The notes under the pieces were generated by a model. It was not told the origin of the DNA and did no database searches. It saw only the letters and a list, made by a program, of their open reading frames with translations. Shown piece by piece: positions 19,338-30,594 of a DNA stretch of 64,000 nt (position 1 is its first letter; every line of letters starts with the position of its first letter). Source of the DNA: Microstegium vimineum (Eukaryota; Streptophyta; Magnoliopsida; Poales; Poaceae); assembly GCA_022036555.1 (NCBI GenBank), contig CM039126.1, positions 31,395,925 through 31,459,924 on the forward strand. The letters run 5' to 3'. The position numbers and the translations under genes are program-made.

Positions 19338-21019
19338 CGTAACAGATCATTAGGTAAGGTGGAATAGAGTTTAGAAATTTTCTCAATCTATGTGAGAGAT
19401 CTTACTATATCTTAAACACAAAGTTGCAAGGGCTGTCTGCTCATTGCATGCCAATTTTTTTGTACAACGCAACATGTAGCTAAATTTTCCAACAGATTTA
19501 GCAGTGCTCTATATAAATTATGGTACAACTGGAAAGTCGGCTAAAACCACTAGGTATATCTTTAGCGTAAAAAGAATAGTCCTTAGTTAAAAGCTAAAGG
19601 TGAAATTATTCCTAAAGAGTCCCTTCATCAAAAGAGAGATGCAGCACATGCGGAACTCTGGCCATGTGTTTGAGAAAAGCAATATTGCTGCGTTGATAAC
19701 GGCGCGGAAATGAACACTAGAACGAAGGGTCATGGTCTCATGGAGCAGCAGGCAGGCAGGCGCCTCCTCTGGCGAAGAGAAGAGAAGATGAAGACATCGG
19801 CCGAACGGCGCCCTTTTCCTGCGAGGAAGGAAGTTTCAGGGGGAATCTGAGCATCTTCGTCCGAAGTTCTGTAAAAGCCTTGCATTGTTAATTATCTCCT
19901 GTTTCCTGCTGCTTTTATCTTGCTTGTCCTCTCTTCCCTACCGAAAGGCCAACTTCAGCTTTGCACCGCCCAAATTCAAACAAAAGTAGTTGAAGCTGAT
20001 AGTAAAGCTTTGTAGCTGAATTCATCGCAGTAACAACTGAACATGTGCAGGGAGTTTCTTTGGAAGCCTAAAGTGTGCGTTGGCTGGGTCGGGGTCCATA
20101 TATACGCAATCTTTTTGCCCAAAGTTTGATCCTGCCGTTTACTTTGCTATACTCTCCATTCATCTTGTAATAAGTGTTTTGCGCCCCTTCTTTTGATGCC
20201 GGTTATTGCGGCATCACTGTAGCATTATTGTACCATGAATATGTTCAGTCTACTGGCTGCTGGCTAGTGTTACGTAAGGCTGCTTCATAGTAAGTACTAC
20301 TAGTAAGTTTTAGCTGCAATGATGATGGTGTATGTATTAAGTAGGAGTAATCTCCAGGGTATAAGGGATGGTAGGCTTCGATGAGCTCAGCACCACTTGT
20401 AGCTCCATCGATTTGGAGATAGACCAAAATGATATGATCGTTATCCATGGAAGATGCTTAGTATTACTTCTAGGCTACCCTTTCAGTTTCTTCTAGCTAA
20501 ATTATCCTTTGTTAAAATTAAACCTTTTTGGTATCAAAAGAAATTCTTTATTTTAAGAGGAGGTTTCAGCTTCCTAATAATTTTCCTAGTAAAAGAGATG
20601 TATAGTTTTAACTGATGCATCAACGGAACTTAGAATTGACCATCATTATGTAAATCCAAGTTCAGACCATCCTTACCCGGCGACAGTTAATTAAATGCTG
20701 ACTATTCTTACTAGTACACAACTAAATGTTATGTATTGTATAAGTTCTTATAAGTGATAACTGATATATATGTTTGGTTCAATGTCTATAATACAAAGAC
20801 CCAGTCATGGTCAAAATTTATTTGGTCCTCTAGATCTTATTGGATTCATTTTTTTCTGCTCAAAAGTTGGCTTCTATTTCTTTCTTTTTTTCTCTCTTAG
20901 CGCTAGTGTACTTTGTCACAGAAACAAACACAGGTGCACTGTGGTCTCTCGAATCCAACTAGACAGGGAATGAAATCTGACATAATGAAGCCGCGGCGAC
21001 GGTTTGTCAGTTCCGATTC
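19338..21019. other. intergenic, no supported feature
   Basis: Mostly AT-rich sequence. Short frames such as 20245-20448 and 20770-20973 match no family I recognise. No convincing repeat ends were found. Confidence 0.45.
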
Positions 21020-21979
21020 ATTTTTAGATAAAGGATAGAAACTATCCGGCTTCATCTACCAAATGGTAGAATCAGGCCAATTATTACTTGGATCCGAACT
21101 CACAACAGCTAACAAGCTGTCCACCACCGTTTCGACTAAAACTCACACAAGCACTGTAAACGACTAAAGTCTTGACTAAGTAGAACCGATAAATCTAGAA
21201 GACAACCACCCATTGGAGGAAAAGAATTGCAACGCAGCCAACGAGTATCAGCTGGTCCCGAGAGTCCTCACGCCGCTGCAGTATTGCCCATTGACGAAGC
21301 CAATACGTTCCCCTGAAAAGCACCTGCAACAGAGATTTCGGTGTGCACTTGTCAAACACCACTTCGTTTTGAGTTAACCAAACAATCCAACATAAAGCAG
21401 CTGCTACCGTTAATAACAGAGAATTATGTTCGATATCACCGACTTAGACCAATTATTGAATAAGTCAGCAACATTTGTAAGGGGTGATAAGCCCGAAAAT
21501 AAATGTACAGCGTGTCACAAGAATTTAGCATAAAAACATTCAAAGAAGAGGTGATGAATAGTTTCTGGGTAGTGACAAAAGCTGCACTAAGTGTCCCCAA
21601 TCCAGTTACGACGCACAAGATTATTACCTACTAAATTACGTTTAAAAGAAACATCCAAAGGTACTGAACTAATAACTTTTGCCATAAAATCTTGTTTTCT
21701 TCTCACAATATTGAACAACGCAGGAAACTTGACCCTAAGCGGTTGATTCCCTAACCACTTATCTTCCCAGAACCGTACTTGTGAACCATCCGAATGATCC
21801 TAACCCTAGAAAAATATCTTTAACATTCATCAGACTTCTGCAGAAGTGGGACTGATTTGGTTTAATAGAACAACTCCCAATCGGTTTGCCTTTAATATAC
21901 TTATTTCTTAACAACTCCTGCCACAAACCATCTTCATTCAGGAGTTTGAAAAGCCATTTACTAAGTAAACACTTGTTTT
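21020..21979 (-). pseudogene. LINE ORF2 C-terminus (zf-RVT region) and 3' end
   Basis: Conceptual translation on the minus strand gives LLRNKYIKGKPIGSCSIKP, then WEDKWLGNQPLRVKFPALF, then CSFCHYPETIHHLFFECFYA and LFRGTYWLRQWAILQRRED. These are the C-terminal RT and zinc-binding regions of plant L1 elements, where the CxxC..HHLFFEC motif is characteristic. Several stops interrupt it. The upstream half of the same protein is beyond the Copia element, at 35634-36000. Confidence 0.8.
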
Positions 21980-22683
21980 GTATCTGAAAGGATCAAGATG
22001 CCCAAGAGGGGGGTGAATTGGGCTCTTTTTAATTTCTAAACAGGAATTAAACCTATAAAGAACCAATTAACCCCCTAGTGCCTACCGCTTGTGTGTCCTA
22101 GCTAGAAAGCGGTAACAAAGCAAAGGAAAGCGAAAACTTCCTACACAATTCTAGTATGAATTGAAAGACAGGTGCGGAAAGTAATGCGGTAATAAAGGGC
22201 TAGGGAAAGAGATGCTTGACACGGCGATGTTTTGCCGAGGTATCGAGGAGTCGACACTCCTCCCTAGTCCTCGTTGGAGCACCTCGCAAGGTATAGCTCC
22301 CCCTCAATCCCGCGCAAGGGATGAGTGCTCTCTACGGGCTGATTCTTCGCCACTCCGGCTCGGTGAATCGCCCACAACTGATCACACACGTCGATGGAGA
22401 AGGGCCGCCGACAATCTTCCGGCGATCACCTTCCTCCGAACACCACCGGACCGTCTAGGTGATGTCGATCACCAAGAGTAACAAGCCTCGATCTTCGCTT
22501 GACTCACTCAAGCTTCACAACTAGAGGATGCACACTTGAACTCTTGGATGAACTAGAGGGAGGATGGATGGATTCGCGAATCACTCTCTCTCTCTCTCTA
22601 GGGCTCTTGCTCTCTTCCCAACCTTCTCAACGAACTCAGCAACTCAAATGAGCAAAAGCCGGGTGGGAGAGAAGTGGGAGGGG

Positions 22684-22693
22684 CTATAAATAG
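22684..22693 (-). promoter_or_regulatory. LTR TATA box (3' LTR copy)
   Basis: CTATAAATAG on the plus strand reads CTATTTATAG on the minus strand, followed by CCCCTCCCACTTCTC. In element orientation it lies just downstream of the palindromic cluster, as expected for a core promoter beside its upstream sites. The near-palindrome could act in either direction. Confidence 0.5.
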
Positions 22694-22730
22694 ACCCTCT
22701 GAAAACTGCCTCGGGCTGGCATTTTAAGTT

Positions 22731-23167
22731 GGCGACGGACGCTCCGTCGACTAGGCGACGGACGGTCCGTCGCATGCCCAACGGCTAGTTTCTGTTCATA
22801 ATTGAGGCGACGGACGCTCCGACGCCTAGGCGACGGACGGTCCGACGCCTCTGTCTAACGGCTAGTTCTGACACACTATTCCCAGCGACGGACGCTACGT
22901 CACTGGGCGACGGACGCTCACCCACAGCGTCCGACTCTGAATTCTGGCTAGGGTTTGAAAACACCCTCTCTGGAAGGTCGACGGACGCTCTCCGCAGCGT
23001 CCGAGGCCTGGCCGACGGACAGCGTCCGACGCACCCTGGAAAACTTAGCCAGAAAACAACCTCTCTGGAAGGCCGACGGACGCTGTGGACTCAACCACCC
23101 AGCGTCCGGCGCCTTTGTCCGACGCGTCGGACAGCGTCCGGCGCCCCTGCCAGGAGCGTCCGTCGCC
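22731..23167. repeat. palindromic GCGACGGA..TCCGTCGC cluster in 3' LTR
   Basis: About a dozen and a half half-sites GACGGACG or CGTCCGTC lie in 437 bp. Several are paired as GCGACGGA-3 nt-TCCGTCGC palindromes (first at about 22731 and 22755). Maize Sireviruses such as Opie and Ji carry analogous but different CCGGAC-type palindromes in their LTRs. The cluster lies upstream of the LTR TATA box in element orientation. Confidence 0.9.
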
Positions 23168-23605
23168 TAGAAAATGATTTTGACAACTCCGTTTTTCGTT
23201 GCGATGAATATGGAAGTTGTTCTAGGCTATCTTACGGTCACCATAGGCTTGCTTAGAGCTAAGGAAGTCAAGTGTGCACCACATCTAAACAAGAAGCTTT
23301 CCTAAGTCAAGCTACTAGTCTCAACTCCTCTTAATAGTACGGTCAAAGGTAAAAAGAGAAGCCCTATCTAATTCTAAGTGCCCTTCATCTCCTTATGGCA
23401 CTTAACCTATCATTCTAGGGTCTTCATCATGTCTCCTTAACAACCGAAACGATATCCATCTTGGGAGCTAAGTGATGACCTTTAGAGCCCATTTTCCTTG
23501 ATCACCATGGCTAGGCTACGCATAGCCTCTGTAAAAACACACGTTAGCCATAATAATCTTTAATTGTCGTTAATCACCGAAACCAACTAGGGCCATGATT
23601 CTTCA

Positions 23606-23622
23606 ATCTCCCCCTTTTTGGT
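23606..23622 (-). promoter_or_regulatory. polypurine tract of the Sirevirus-like element
   Basis: The minus strand reads CCAAAAAGGGGGAGAT directly before the LTR start TGAAGAATC. This is the plus-strand primer site at the 3' LTR. Confidence 0.9.
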
Positions 23623-24079
23623 GATTGATGACAATAGAACCTCGAGTATCGATAAGAGTTTTGGTTAAGAATCGAGGGTGACTTGGAATGGTTGAGCAAG
23701 GGTTAGTAAGAAGGTAATGAAGTACACTTGCTCACCCAAGCCAAATCACAAAACATGGTACTTATGGATATGAATGAAGAAGCGGTACCTGATGATATTC
23801 TCAAAGGATGTATCGGAGTAAAACGCGGAAGCTCAAAAATCGTTAGGCAAAGAGATATATCATGAACATGAAACAAACTCACAAGATATATTAGAGAAAC
23901 ACAAGAGTTTGTCACATGTAACCATATATACATCAACAATCATCACATCACACATATAGACAAATGCATAAAAGAGACATGGTGAAAGAGTATGGGAAAT
24001 AAAGCATACAAAGATCCAAATCCCTCCCCCTATCTCTATACTCGACCCTCTCTCCCCCTTTGGCGTCTAGCACCAAAAA
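23623..24079 (-). other. non-coding 3' segment between extra ORF and polypurine tract
   Basis: AT-rich, with no open frame of interest. A second polypurine-like run, AGGGGGAGAGAGGGTCGAG on the minus strand, lies near 24038-24060. Sireviruses are known for multiple polypurine tracts before the 3' LTR. Confidence 0.5.
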
Positions 24080-26788
24080 CTACGAGTCTGGGGCTGGAGA
24101 AGAAGGCGAAGTAGCGGCAGCTCGACGATCCAGCATAATGAAGTCCTGAAGATCGGACTCGTCTGACTCATCTGACACGGTCTCTGCTGGTGTAGATGCA
24201 ACTGGGGTGGCCTCAGAAGCTGTCACTGGCACCTCTGGAGCTGCGGTCTCAACTGACTGTCGCGGAGACTCTGCCGGTGCCTTTGACGGTCCTGCCTCAG
24301 TAGTAGCGAGCCTGGGGGCCCGACGAGTGAAAACTCGAGGCGAGGGGGACGTAGTGACTGCTAGTGCCACTAGGGACACTGCCGCTGCAACCTCTGCAGG
24401 CTGAGTCTGACCAGGAGAGGACACTGCCACTGTAACCTCATCTGCTAATGATATGGCATCCGTCTGAACGGCAGCTGGAGGTGTGGTGACTGTCTGTGCC
24501 GACTGCTTAGGTGCGATCTCCGACGACGCAACTGAGGACTGGTGAGTGCCTGTCGCCGGAAGATCCACTGCGGTCTCTGGAGCTGGTGTGACCTGCTGAG
24601 GTGCTCCTGGGGAGTCTTCTCCCGTGATCTCCAGGTACGAAGCAGACAGATCTCGCGAGGCCTCTGCTAGTGTAGTTCCCCGGATAGGAGTGAATCCCGT
24701 CTGGAACTCTCCGGGTGAACCTATCCAAGAGGACACCTGGGTCCTCGGAGTCTGGTACTATGGAGAAGCTACTGGCTGGAAGGGAGGTGTAGCTGGTGCC
24801 TGACTCTGCTGTCCTCTGGACGGTAACGCTGGAGTGGGCACCACTACTACTGGAGGCTGCGGTGGCGGAGAGGTGAACTGCTGCTGCTGAGAGACTGCGG
24901 GCAACTGAAAGTGTGGCGTCGAAGTCTGCCCGGAGCTAGAGGCCAGAAGACGCTCAAGTAGAAGAGTCTGAGTCTTCTGGATCTCTGCCTGCTGGAGCTG
25001 GTAGGCTAGGAACTGGCGCTGGAACTCATCTTACCTAGCCTGTGTCTGTGCCTGAGCGGCCAGCTGCTGCTCAGTGAGCCTCCGTAGGTCTGCAGCCTGT
25101 CGTCTCTGCTCCTCTGCCTGACGAGATTGCTCCTCCTGCATCCTTGAGAGTATAGAAAGCAAGGTAGCCTCTGAGGAGCTGGAGCCTGGAGCTGGAGCTG
25201 CTGCAGCTGTGTCTGACCCACCAGTCTCGTGGTCATGTGTCATAGGTGTATACTCGTGCACGGGCTGGTAGTCCTCGTCCGTGCTGTCAGAGTCGAGATC
25301 CTCTCTAAACACTGTCTCTGCAGCTGTATCGATCTCGACGTCCAAACCAGCTAGCTCTGCCTGAGCTATCTGCTCAACTGTGGCATCGGCGACCTCGGCT
25401 AACTATGGTGGCACTCCGGCCTGTCTCGTGCCTGGTCTGTAAGCTCTGCTGGGGCGAGGTAGCTGCCCATGAGTCACAAGCTGGCTCATCGAATAGACAG
25501 GAAACTCTATAGCTGACCTCGTGAGGGTGACTCTCATAACCCCTGACCCGGTCTTGGCAACTACCAAGTAAGAGATCCAATGTGCGAACTGTAGCTGCCA
25601 ATGACCTCTAAATCCAGCAGCTATGATGTCCTCGAGCTCGCTCACTATCAGATCTCATAGATCGAACTGCTCTTTCCGGACAATGTGAGCTAGGAGCCAA
25701 AGCTGAAGTCGAGTGATAGTATCCCTAGCTCCAATCCTGGGTAGAATGGTCCGTCTGAGAACCTCATGGAGGATCCGAGCCAAAGGAGTGAGGTCACGTG
25801 GCGTCCGGCTCGAACCCTCAGTGAACGGCTGCTGAAAGCACGGACTGACAAAGTCTGTGGATGGCACTATGCCATCGTGAGGTCTGCGAGGAGCCTCCTG
25901 ATCCCCATAGCAAAGACTGTGGATCCTGGTAGGTGAAGATCCAAGGTGAAAGAGCTCTCGGAACCTGGCAGCTGTAACCCTGAAGTCACATCCCCGATAT
26001 GCGAAGTGAAGGAACTCGTGATCAGGTGAAATCCACAGAGAGGCGTAGAACTGATAGACCCACTCCTTCTGATATGCCCCTGAGCGACCCATCAGATCTG
26101 TCAATCCCTGGATGTACTGGAGATGCTGCAGGATCTCTGGACCGCCGATCCCCTCAATCTGAGTAGCTGGGCACACTCTGTGGGCCCTGAGGGGAGCATC
26201 GGTGTCAACATACGCTTGGTAGAAGTCCTCGTGCACTGTGGTATAGAACTCTGGTCCGGCACGGGGGTCCCTCTGAGGTGGGAACCATGACTGGAAGTCG
26301 ACGAACCGAAGCATCTAAACTTGCTTCGCTGTAAGTGTCCTGACCTGGTGCCTCACGGGGTCTGGGAGCCGGGGTCCTGGAGGGCTGGGTGGTGCACCTG
26401 AGCCTCGGGAACGAGTAACACGACGGCTCATCAGCTCTCCAATGGTAGAGTGGCCCGCGGCCTCTGTCGGCTCAATCGCTGGGACTGGCTCTGTAGCTGG
26501 TGCCTCTGTAGCCTCGACGGGCTCTGACACTGGAGGTGGAGGGGACTCACTACGCGCTCCACGGCGAGGTGAGAGCCTCAAGCCGGCGCGACGTCCTCCT
26601 CGCTCAGCTCTCTCGGCTGCCTCTGCTACTGCAAGAGCGGCTACTGAATCCGGATCCATGGCCGGCCTCTTGCGCTTCCTCGAGATAACCTTCTGTTTGC
26701 CCTTCCCGTGGTCAGTGGGTGGACGCGGTGGAGGTGGAGGGTCACCACCACTACCGGGGACGGGACCTGCATTCTTCGTCCTGGCCAT
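24080..26788 (-). pseudogene. extra (env-like position) ORF of the Sirevirus-like element, 902 codons with five stops
   Basis: From the ATG at 26788 (MARTKNAGPVPGSG) one frame runs to the stop at 24080, interrupted by stops at 26315, 25655, 25403, 25031 and 24758, all in the same frame. The N-terminus is Pro/Arg-rich with a basic patch (KGKQKVISRKRKR) like a nuclear-localisation signal. The middle (about residues 158-440) is a folded, aromatic-rich domain (WVYQFYASLWIS, FLHFAYRGCDFRV) of the type annotated as plant transposon protein. A Gln/Glu-rich coiled-coil follows (MQEEQSRQAEEQRRQ), then a Ser/Thr/Pro/Ala-rich tail. I see no signal peptide or membrane helix, so 'envelope' is positional only. 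Function unknown. Confidence 0.75.
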
Positions 26789-26927
26789 TTTCCAAACTCT
26801 AGCAAACAAACCACTGACAGGAAAACTTAACAATCAAAGCACAGCTCCACTGCCAAACAGACACTGTCCCTGATCCTCTGGAACCAAGCAGATCAAAGAG
26901 TGGCACGCCGGCCCTAGACTGTCCTCG

Positions 26928-26968
26928 CGAGGCTTTGCCTCGATCCGTACTCGCGGGCTTTGCCCCGA
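26928..26968. repeat. two adjacent short hairpins
   Basis: CGAGGC-TTT-GCCTCG at about 26928-26942 and CGGGC-TTT-GCCCG at about 26954-26966 share the loop and flanking CTCGCG. They lie about 150 bases before the extra ORF start, in the putative leader. Confidence 0.6.
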
Positions 26969-26988
26969 GTTATCTGTCACTGCCCACT

Positions 26989-28453
26989 GTCTGAGTCTCT
27001 GATCAACTGACAAACTGACCCTGCTCGTCAGAGATAGATAGAGATATATACCATAAGCATATAACTAGAGGTACGAATCTATAGAAGCATGAAAATAGGA
27101 AAGAATAGAATCGGGATATCCACTGTCATACCTCGAGCCTCTGTCCAAAAAGGAGAGAAAAAGGAAGAGAGTTTCCCCGATCAATCGCAATCCACAATCC
27201 ACAGTCCGCAAACCAATCCACACTCTAAACAAGATAGAGAGATGAAAGGTTAGGGGTTGGCAAGGTGGAGAAGTGAACTGCAATTTTGAGTGAGAGTCAG
27301 AATGAATCGGGAGTTTCACCTTTGCACCCAAAAAGGATCGAACAGTCTCCTTGGAGAGGGGCTCCTCGATAAGATGAGAAGCACTGCTGAGAAAGCGCTG
27401 AGGGACGGCGATGGTGCTTGAAAGAGCAGCTGCGGCGCGGCCAAGAACACTGCAGGGCAGGCGGCGGCGCTGGGACAGGGTGAGGCAGCGGCGCAGAAAA
27501 GGCCACGGCGGCGCTGGGCAGAGCAGGGAGGAGCGCGGATCTGACCGGCGGCGAGGTGGAGCAGTGCTCAGCGGCGCTCGGGAAGGCTCACGGCGGCGCT
27601 GGACGGATGTGCGGCGGTTAGGGTTTGGTCAGAGACGCGGCGGCGAACTGAGCGGATTCGGGCGAAACAGAGGAGATCGGGGGTTTTCAAAAAAATTTCG
27701 CCGATTAGTTCGCGACGGACGGTCCGATGCATAGGCGACGGACGCTCCGTCGGCATGCGCCGGACGCTCGGGGAGCGTCCGACGGCATCGTCCGTCGGGC
27801 TTCCAGAGCCAATTTGGAACGCCCAGCCGCATTGACCGCGACGGACGCTCCGCGACGGACGCTTGGGAGAGCGTCCGTCGCCCTTTTTGCGGGCAAGGTT
27901 AATCTCCGGACGATCGCGACGGACGCTGAGGCAATTGACACCGAGCGTCCGTCGGCAGCGTCCGACGCCTAAAAAGTGGAATTTTTCAAATTTTCTTTTT
28001 GCGTCTTTCTCCCAACCAAGTTCCAATCCCAATAAGATCCAAATAACACTTGATTGGACTTGATATGAGAACCATCTCTCAAACACTCATTTTCAATTAT
28101 TTTGCCATAGGCTTAAATTTAGTTTTTAGCTCAAGATATTCAAATGAAAGCGCCAAGGAGTCATCATATGGCCATAAGAGGGGTAAATAAGGAACTTGAG
28201 CTTGGAATGCTCCCCCTAAGTGGACAATCATAGAGGATGCTCAAGAAACTTAACCGAAAAGGAAAGAGCAAACAACACACATGCATATGCTTGTGCAATA
28301 CAAAAAGTGAATCTAGGTTGCTTGCAAGTTTAAACCGCGGTTAAGCTTTGTCACACGCTTCGTGGGCGGTTATCTTAACCGCGTTAGCCAAGCCTATGTG
28401 CATTACCATATTAAACATGTTACATTACATATGCATGCAAGGTTCACACAAGA
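26989..28453 (-). other. non-coding region between pol and the extra ORF, laid out like an LTR promoter
   Basis: In element orientation it has about 480 bp of AT-rich DNA after the pol stop, a palindromic GACGGACG cluster (27969-27711), a C/G-rich leader-like stretch with an AACCCTAACC motif near 27620, and then the extra ORF. No frame here is convincing. The order resembles that of the LTR itself. Confidence 0.55.
27711..27969. repeat. internal copy of the palindromic GACGGACG cluster
   Basis: At least nine GACGGACG/CGTCCGTC half-sites occur in 259 bp, some paired (GCGACGGACGCTCCG near 27735, and a pair near 27838-27883). The right border CGTCCGACGCCTA resembles that of the LTR cluster (CGTCCGTCGCCTA), and both are followed by AT-rich DNA. 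It is not a simple copy, because spacing and flanks differ. Confidence 0.85.
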
Positions 28454-30568
28454 TCATCTTTTAGTGAAATTAGAGTGATCAAGCACATTTAACTCGCTTC
28501 TCAACCTACAAAAGGTTGTTTCATCGAGTGGTTTAGTGAAGATATCCGCCAATTGCTCTTCGCTCTTAACTCCAACTAGTGTTATATCTTTCCTAGCCAC
28601 ATGATCTCTAAGAAAGTGATGGCGAATATCTATGTGCTTGGTGCGAGAGTGTTGAACCGGGTTGTTTGCAAGCTTTACGGCGCTTTCATTATCACATAAA
28701 AGTGGAACTTCTTTTAAAAACACGCCGTAATCAAAGAGTGTTTGGGTCATATATAAGATTTGTGCACAACTTGCTCCCATGGCAATGTATTCCGCTTCGG
28801 CGGTTGACAATGCCACACTATTTTGCTTCTTTGAGGACCAAGAAACAAGTGATCTTCCTAGCATGTGGCACCCGCCGGAGGTACTCTTCCTATCAACCTT
28901 ACACCCGGCGTAATCTGAATTGGAATAGCCAACTAGTTGGAAGGGAGCTCCTTTGGGATACCAAAGATCCATGCTAGGGGTGTGCCTTAAGTACCTAAGG
29001 ATTCTTTTAACCGCACAAAGGTGCGACTCCTTAGGGTTTGCTTGAAATCTAGCACACATACACACACTAAACATGATATCCGGCCTAGAAGCGGTGAGGT
29101 AAAGTAAGCTACCGATCATAGAACGATATAGAGTTTGGTCGATCGGTTTACCTCCCTCATCGAGATCGAGATGTCCATTTGTAGGCATTGGGGTCTTGAT
29201 TGGCTTGCAATCCTCCATCTTGAATTTCTTGAGCACATCATAAGTGTACTTCTCTTGAGATATGAAGGTGCCCTCCCTCAATTGCTTCACTTGGAAGCCT
29301 AGGAAGAAGGTTAGCTCGCCAATCATTGACATCTCGAACTCCTTGAACATCAATGCACTAAATTCCTTGCTATGACCTTGGTTTGTTGACCCAAATATAG
29401 TGTCATCGACATATACTTGGCAAACAAAGATCTCTTCATCTAGCACCTTGGTGAAGAGTGTGGTGTCCACTTTCCCGATCTTGAAGCCCTTCTTGAGTAG
29501 GAAGTCCCTTAGCCTCTCATACCAAACTCTTGGAGCTTGCTTCAATCCATAGAGTGCCTTGGACAACCTATACACATGATTAGGACAATTTAGGTCTTCA
29601 AACCCGGGAGGTTGTGAGACAAAAACAAGTTCATTAATGAAACCATTAAGAAAGGCACTCTTCACATCCATTTGAAAGAGTTTCATTTTATGGTGTGAAG
29701 CATATGCCAAAAGGATACGAATGGCTTCTAGTCTTGCAACCGGTGCAAAAGTCTCCCCAAAATCCAAGCCTTCAACTTGGGAGAACCCCTTTGCCACCAA
29801 TCTTGCCTTGTTTCTCACAACCACGCCTTGATCATCTTGCTTGTTCCTAAACACCCACTTGGTGCCAATGATTCTTGCTCCTTTGGGCTTTTCTACTAGT
29901 GTCCACACTTCGTTCCGGGTGAAGTTGTTCAACTCTTCATGCATGGCATTCACCCAATCTGGATCCGCAAGTGCATCCTCCACACTAGAAGGCTCAACAA
30001 AGGAAACAAAGGAGTGATGTTCAACATAAGAAGCAAGTTTAGATCGAGTTGTTACCCCCCTTGATGGACTCCCTAGGATAAGATCTTGTGGATGAGCTTG
30101 AAGCATAGGTGTAGATCTTCTATCAATCACTTGGGGAGGAGGTTGTGGTGCATCAACATCACTAGCTTGAGCCTCGGCTTGAACTTGAGGGATGAAGGTA
30201 TCTTCTTGTGCTTCCCTCACTTGTTCTTCATCAACTTGAGGCGTGTGAGGTGGAGAGGGTACTTGATTTGCATTATCTTCAACTTCTTCCACCTCTTGTG
30301 GGTTGATTGCACCAACGGGCATATTCTTCATAGCCTCCCTCAAGGGTTCATCACCTACATCATCAAGATTTTCATGCTCTTCTTGAGAGCCATTAGTTTC
30401 ATCAAACTCCAAGTCATACGTTTCTTCAACTAAGCCGGTGGCTTTGTTAAATACACGGTATGCCTTGGATTTAAGTGAATACCCAACTAAGAAACCAATA
30501 TCACATCTTCTTTGGAACTTGCCCAAGTGTTGGCGCTTCTTGTAGATGTACACTTTGCAACCAAACAC
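28454..30568 (-). CDS. Copia reverse transcriptase-RNase H of the Sirevirus-like element (704 aa, open)
   Basis: The frame starts in the integrase C-terminal region (FGCKVYIYKKRQHLGKF). An acidic spacer with a DRRSTPMLQAHPQDLILG motif leads to the RT: WTLVEKPKGARIIGTKWVF, LFQMDVKSAFLNG and the catalytic YVDD in VCQVYVDDTIFGS. RNase H motifs follow (YSNSDYAGCKVDRKSTSG, TAEAEYIAM, LLCDNESAVKLANN, then the C-terminal LADIFTKPLDE). All expected catalytic residues are visible. No internal stop occurs, unlike gag and the extra ORF. It is cut off from integrase by a deletion and repeat near 30600, so it is probably not translated as part of a polyprotein. Confidence 0.93.
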   Translation of the reverse strand: MFGCKVYIYKKRQHLGKFQRRCDIGFLVGYSLKSKAYRVFNKATGLVEETYDLEFDETNGSQEEHENLDDVGDEPLREAMKNMPVGAINPQEVEEVEDNANQVPSPPHTPQVDEEQVREAQEDTFIPQVQAEAQASDVDAPQPPPQVIDRRSTPMLQAHPQDLILGSPSRGVTTRSKLASYVEHHSFVSFVEPSSVEDALADPDWVNAMHEELNNFTRNEVWTLVEKPKGARIIGTKWVFRNKQDDQGVVVRNKARLVAKGFSQVEGLDFGETFAPVARLEAIRILLAYASHHKMKLFQMDVKSAFLNGFINELVFVSQPPGFEDLNCPNHVYRLSKALYGLKQAPRVWYERLRDFLLKKGFKIGKVDTTLFTKVLDEEIFVCQVYVDDTIFGSTNQGHSKEFSALMFKEFEMSMIGELTFFLGFQVKQLREGTFISQEKYTYDVLKKFKMEDCKPIKTPMPTNGHLDLDEGGKPIDQTLYRSMIGSLLYLTASRPDIMFSVCMCARFQANPKESHLCAVKRILRYLRHTPSMDLWYPKGAPFQLVGYSNSDYAGCKVDRKSTSGGCHMLGRSLVSWSSKKQNSVALSTAEAEYIAMGASCAQILYMTQTLFDYGVFLKEVPLLCDNESAVKLANNPVQHSRTKHIDIRHHFLRDHVARKDITLVGVKSEEQLADIFTKPLDETTFCRLRSELNVLDHSNFTKR

Positions 30569-30594
30569 TCGGAAAAAGGATATATCCGGTGTTT

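Larger units (their letters stand above)
21985..23605 (-). repeat. 3' LTR of the Sirevirus-like element (1,621 bp)
   Basis: Nearly identical to 34018-35633. It contains a TATA-like CTATAAATAG at 22684, a run of TC dinucleotides near 22590, and the palindromic GACGGACG cluster (22731-23167). On the minus strand it starts TGAAGAATC immediately after the polypurine tract. Confidence 0.95.

Noticed and set aside
22731..23167. CRISPR-like array of short repeats
   Set aside because: Arms are palindromic, spacing is irregular, and the cluster lies in an LTR of a eukaryotic retrotransposon.
24207..24404. Plus-strand frame opposite the Sirevirus extra ORF
   Set aside because: It is a shadow of the minus-strand frame; the minus strand has a continuous 902-codon frame.
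24080..26788. Calling the extra Sirevirus ORF an envelope gene
   Set aside because: Only the position agrees. No signal peptide, membrane helix or envelope motif is visible.
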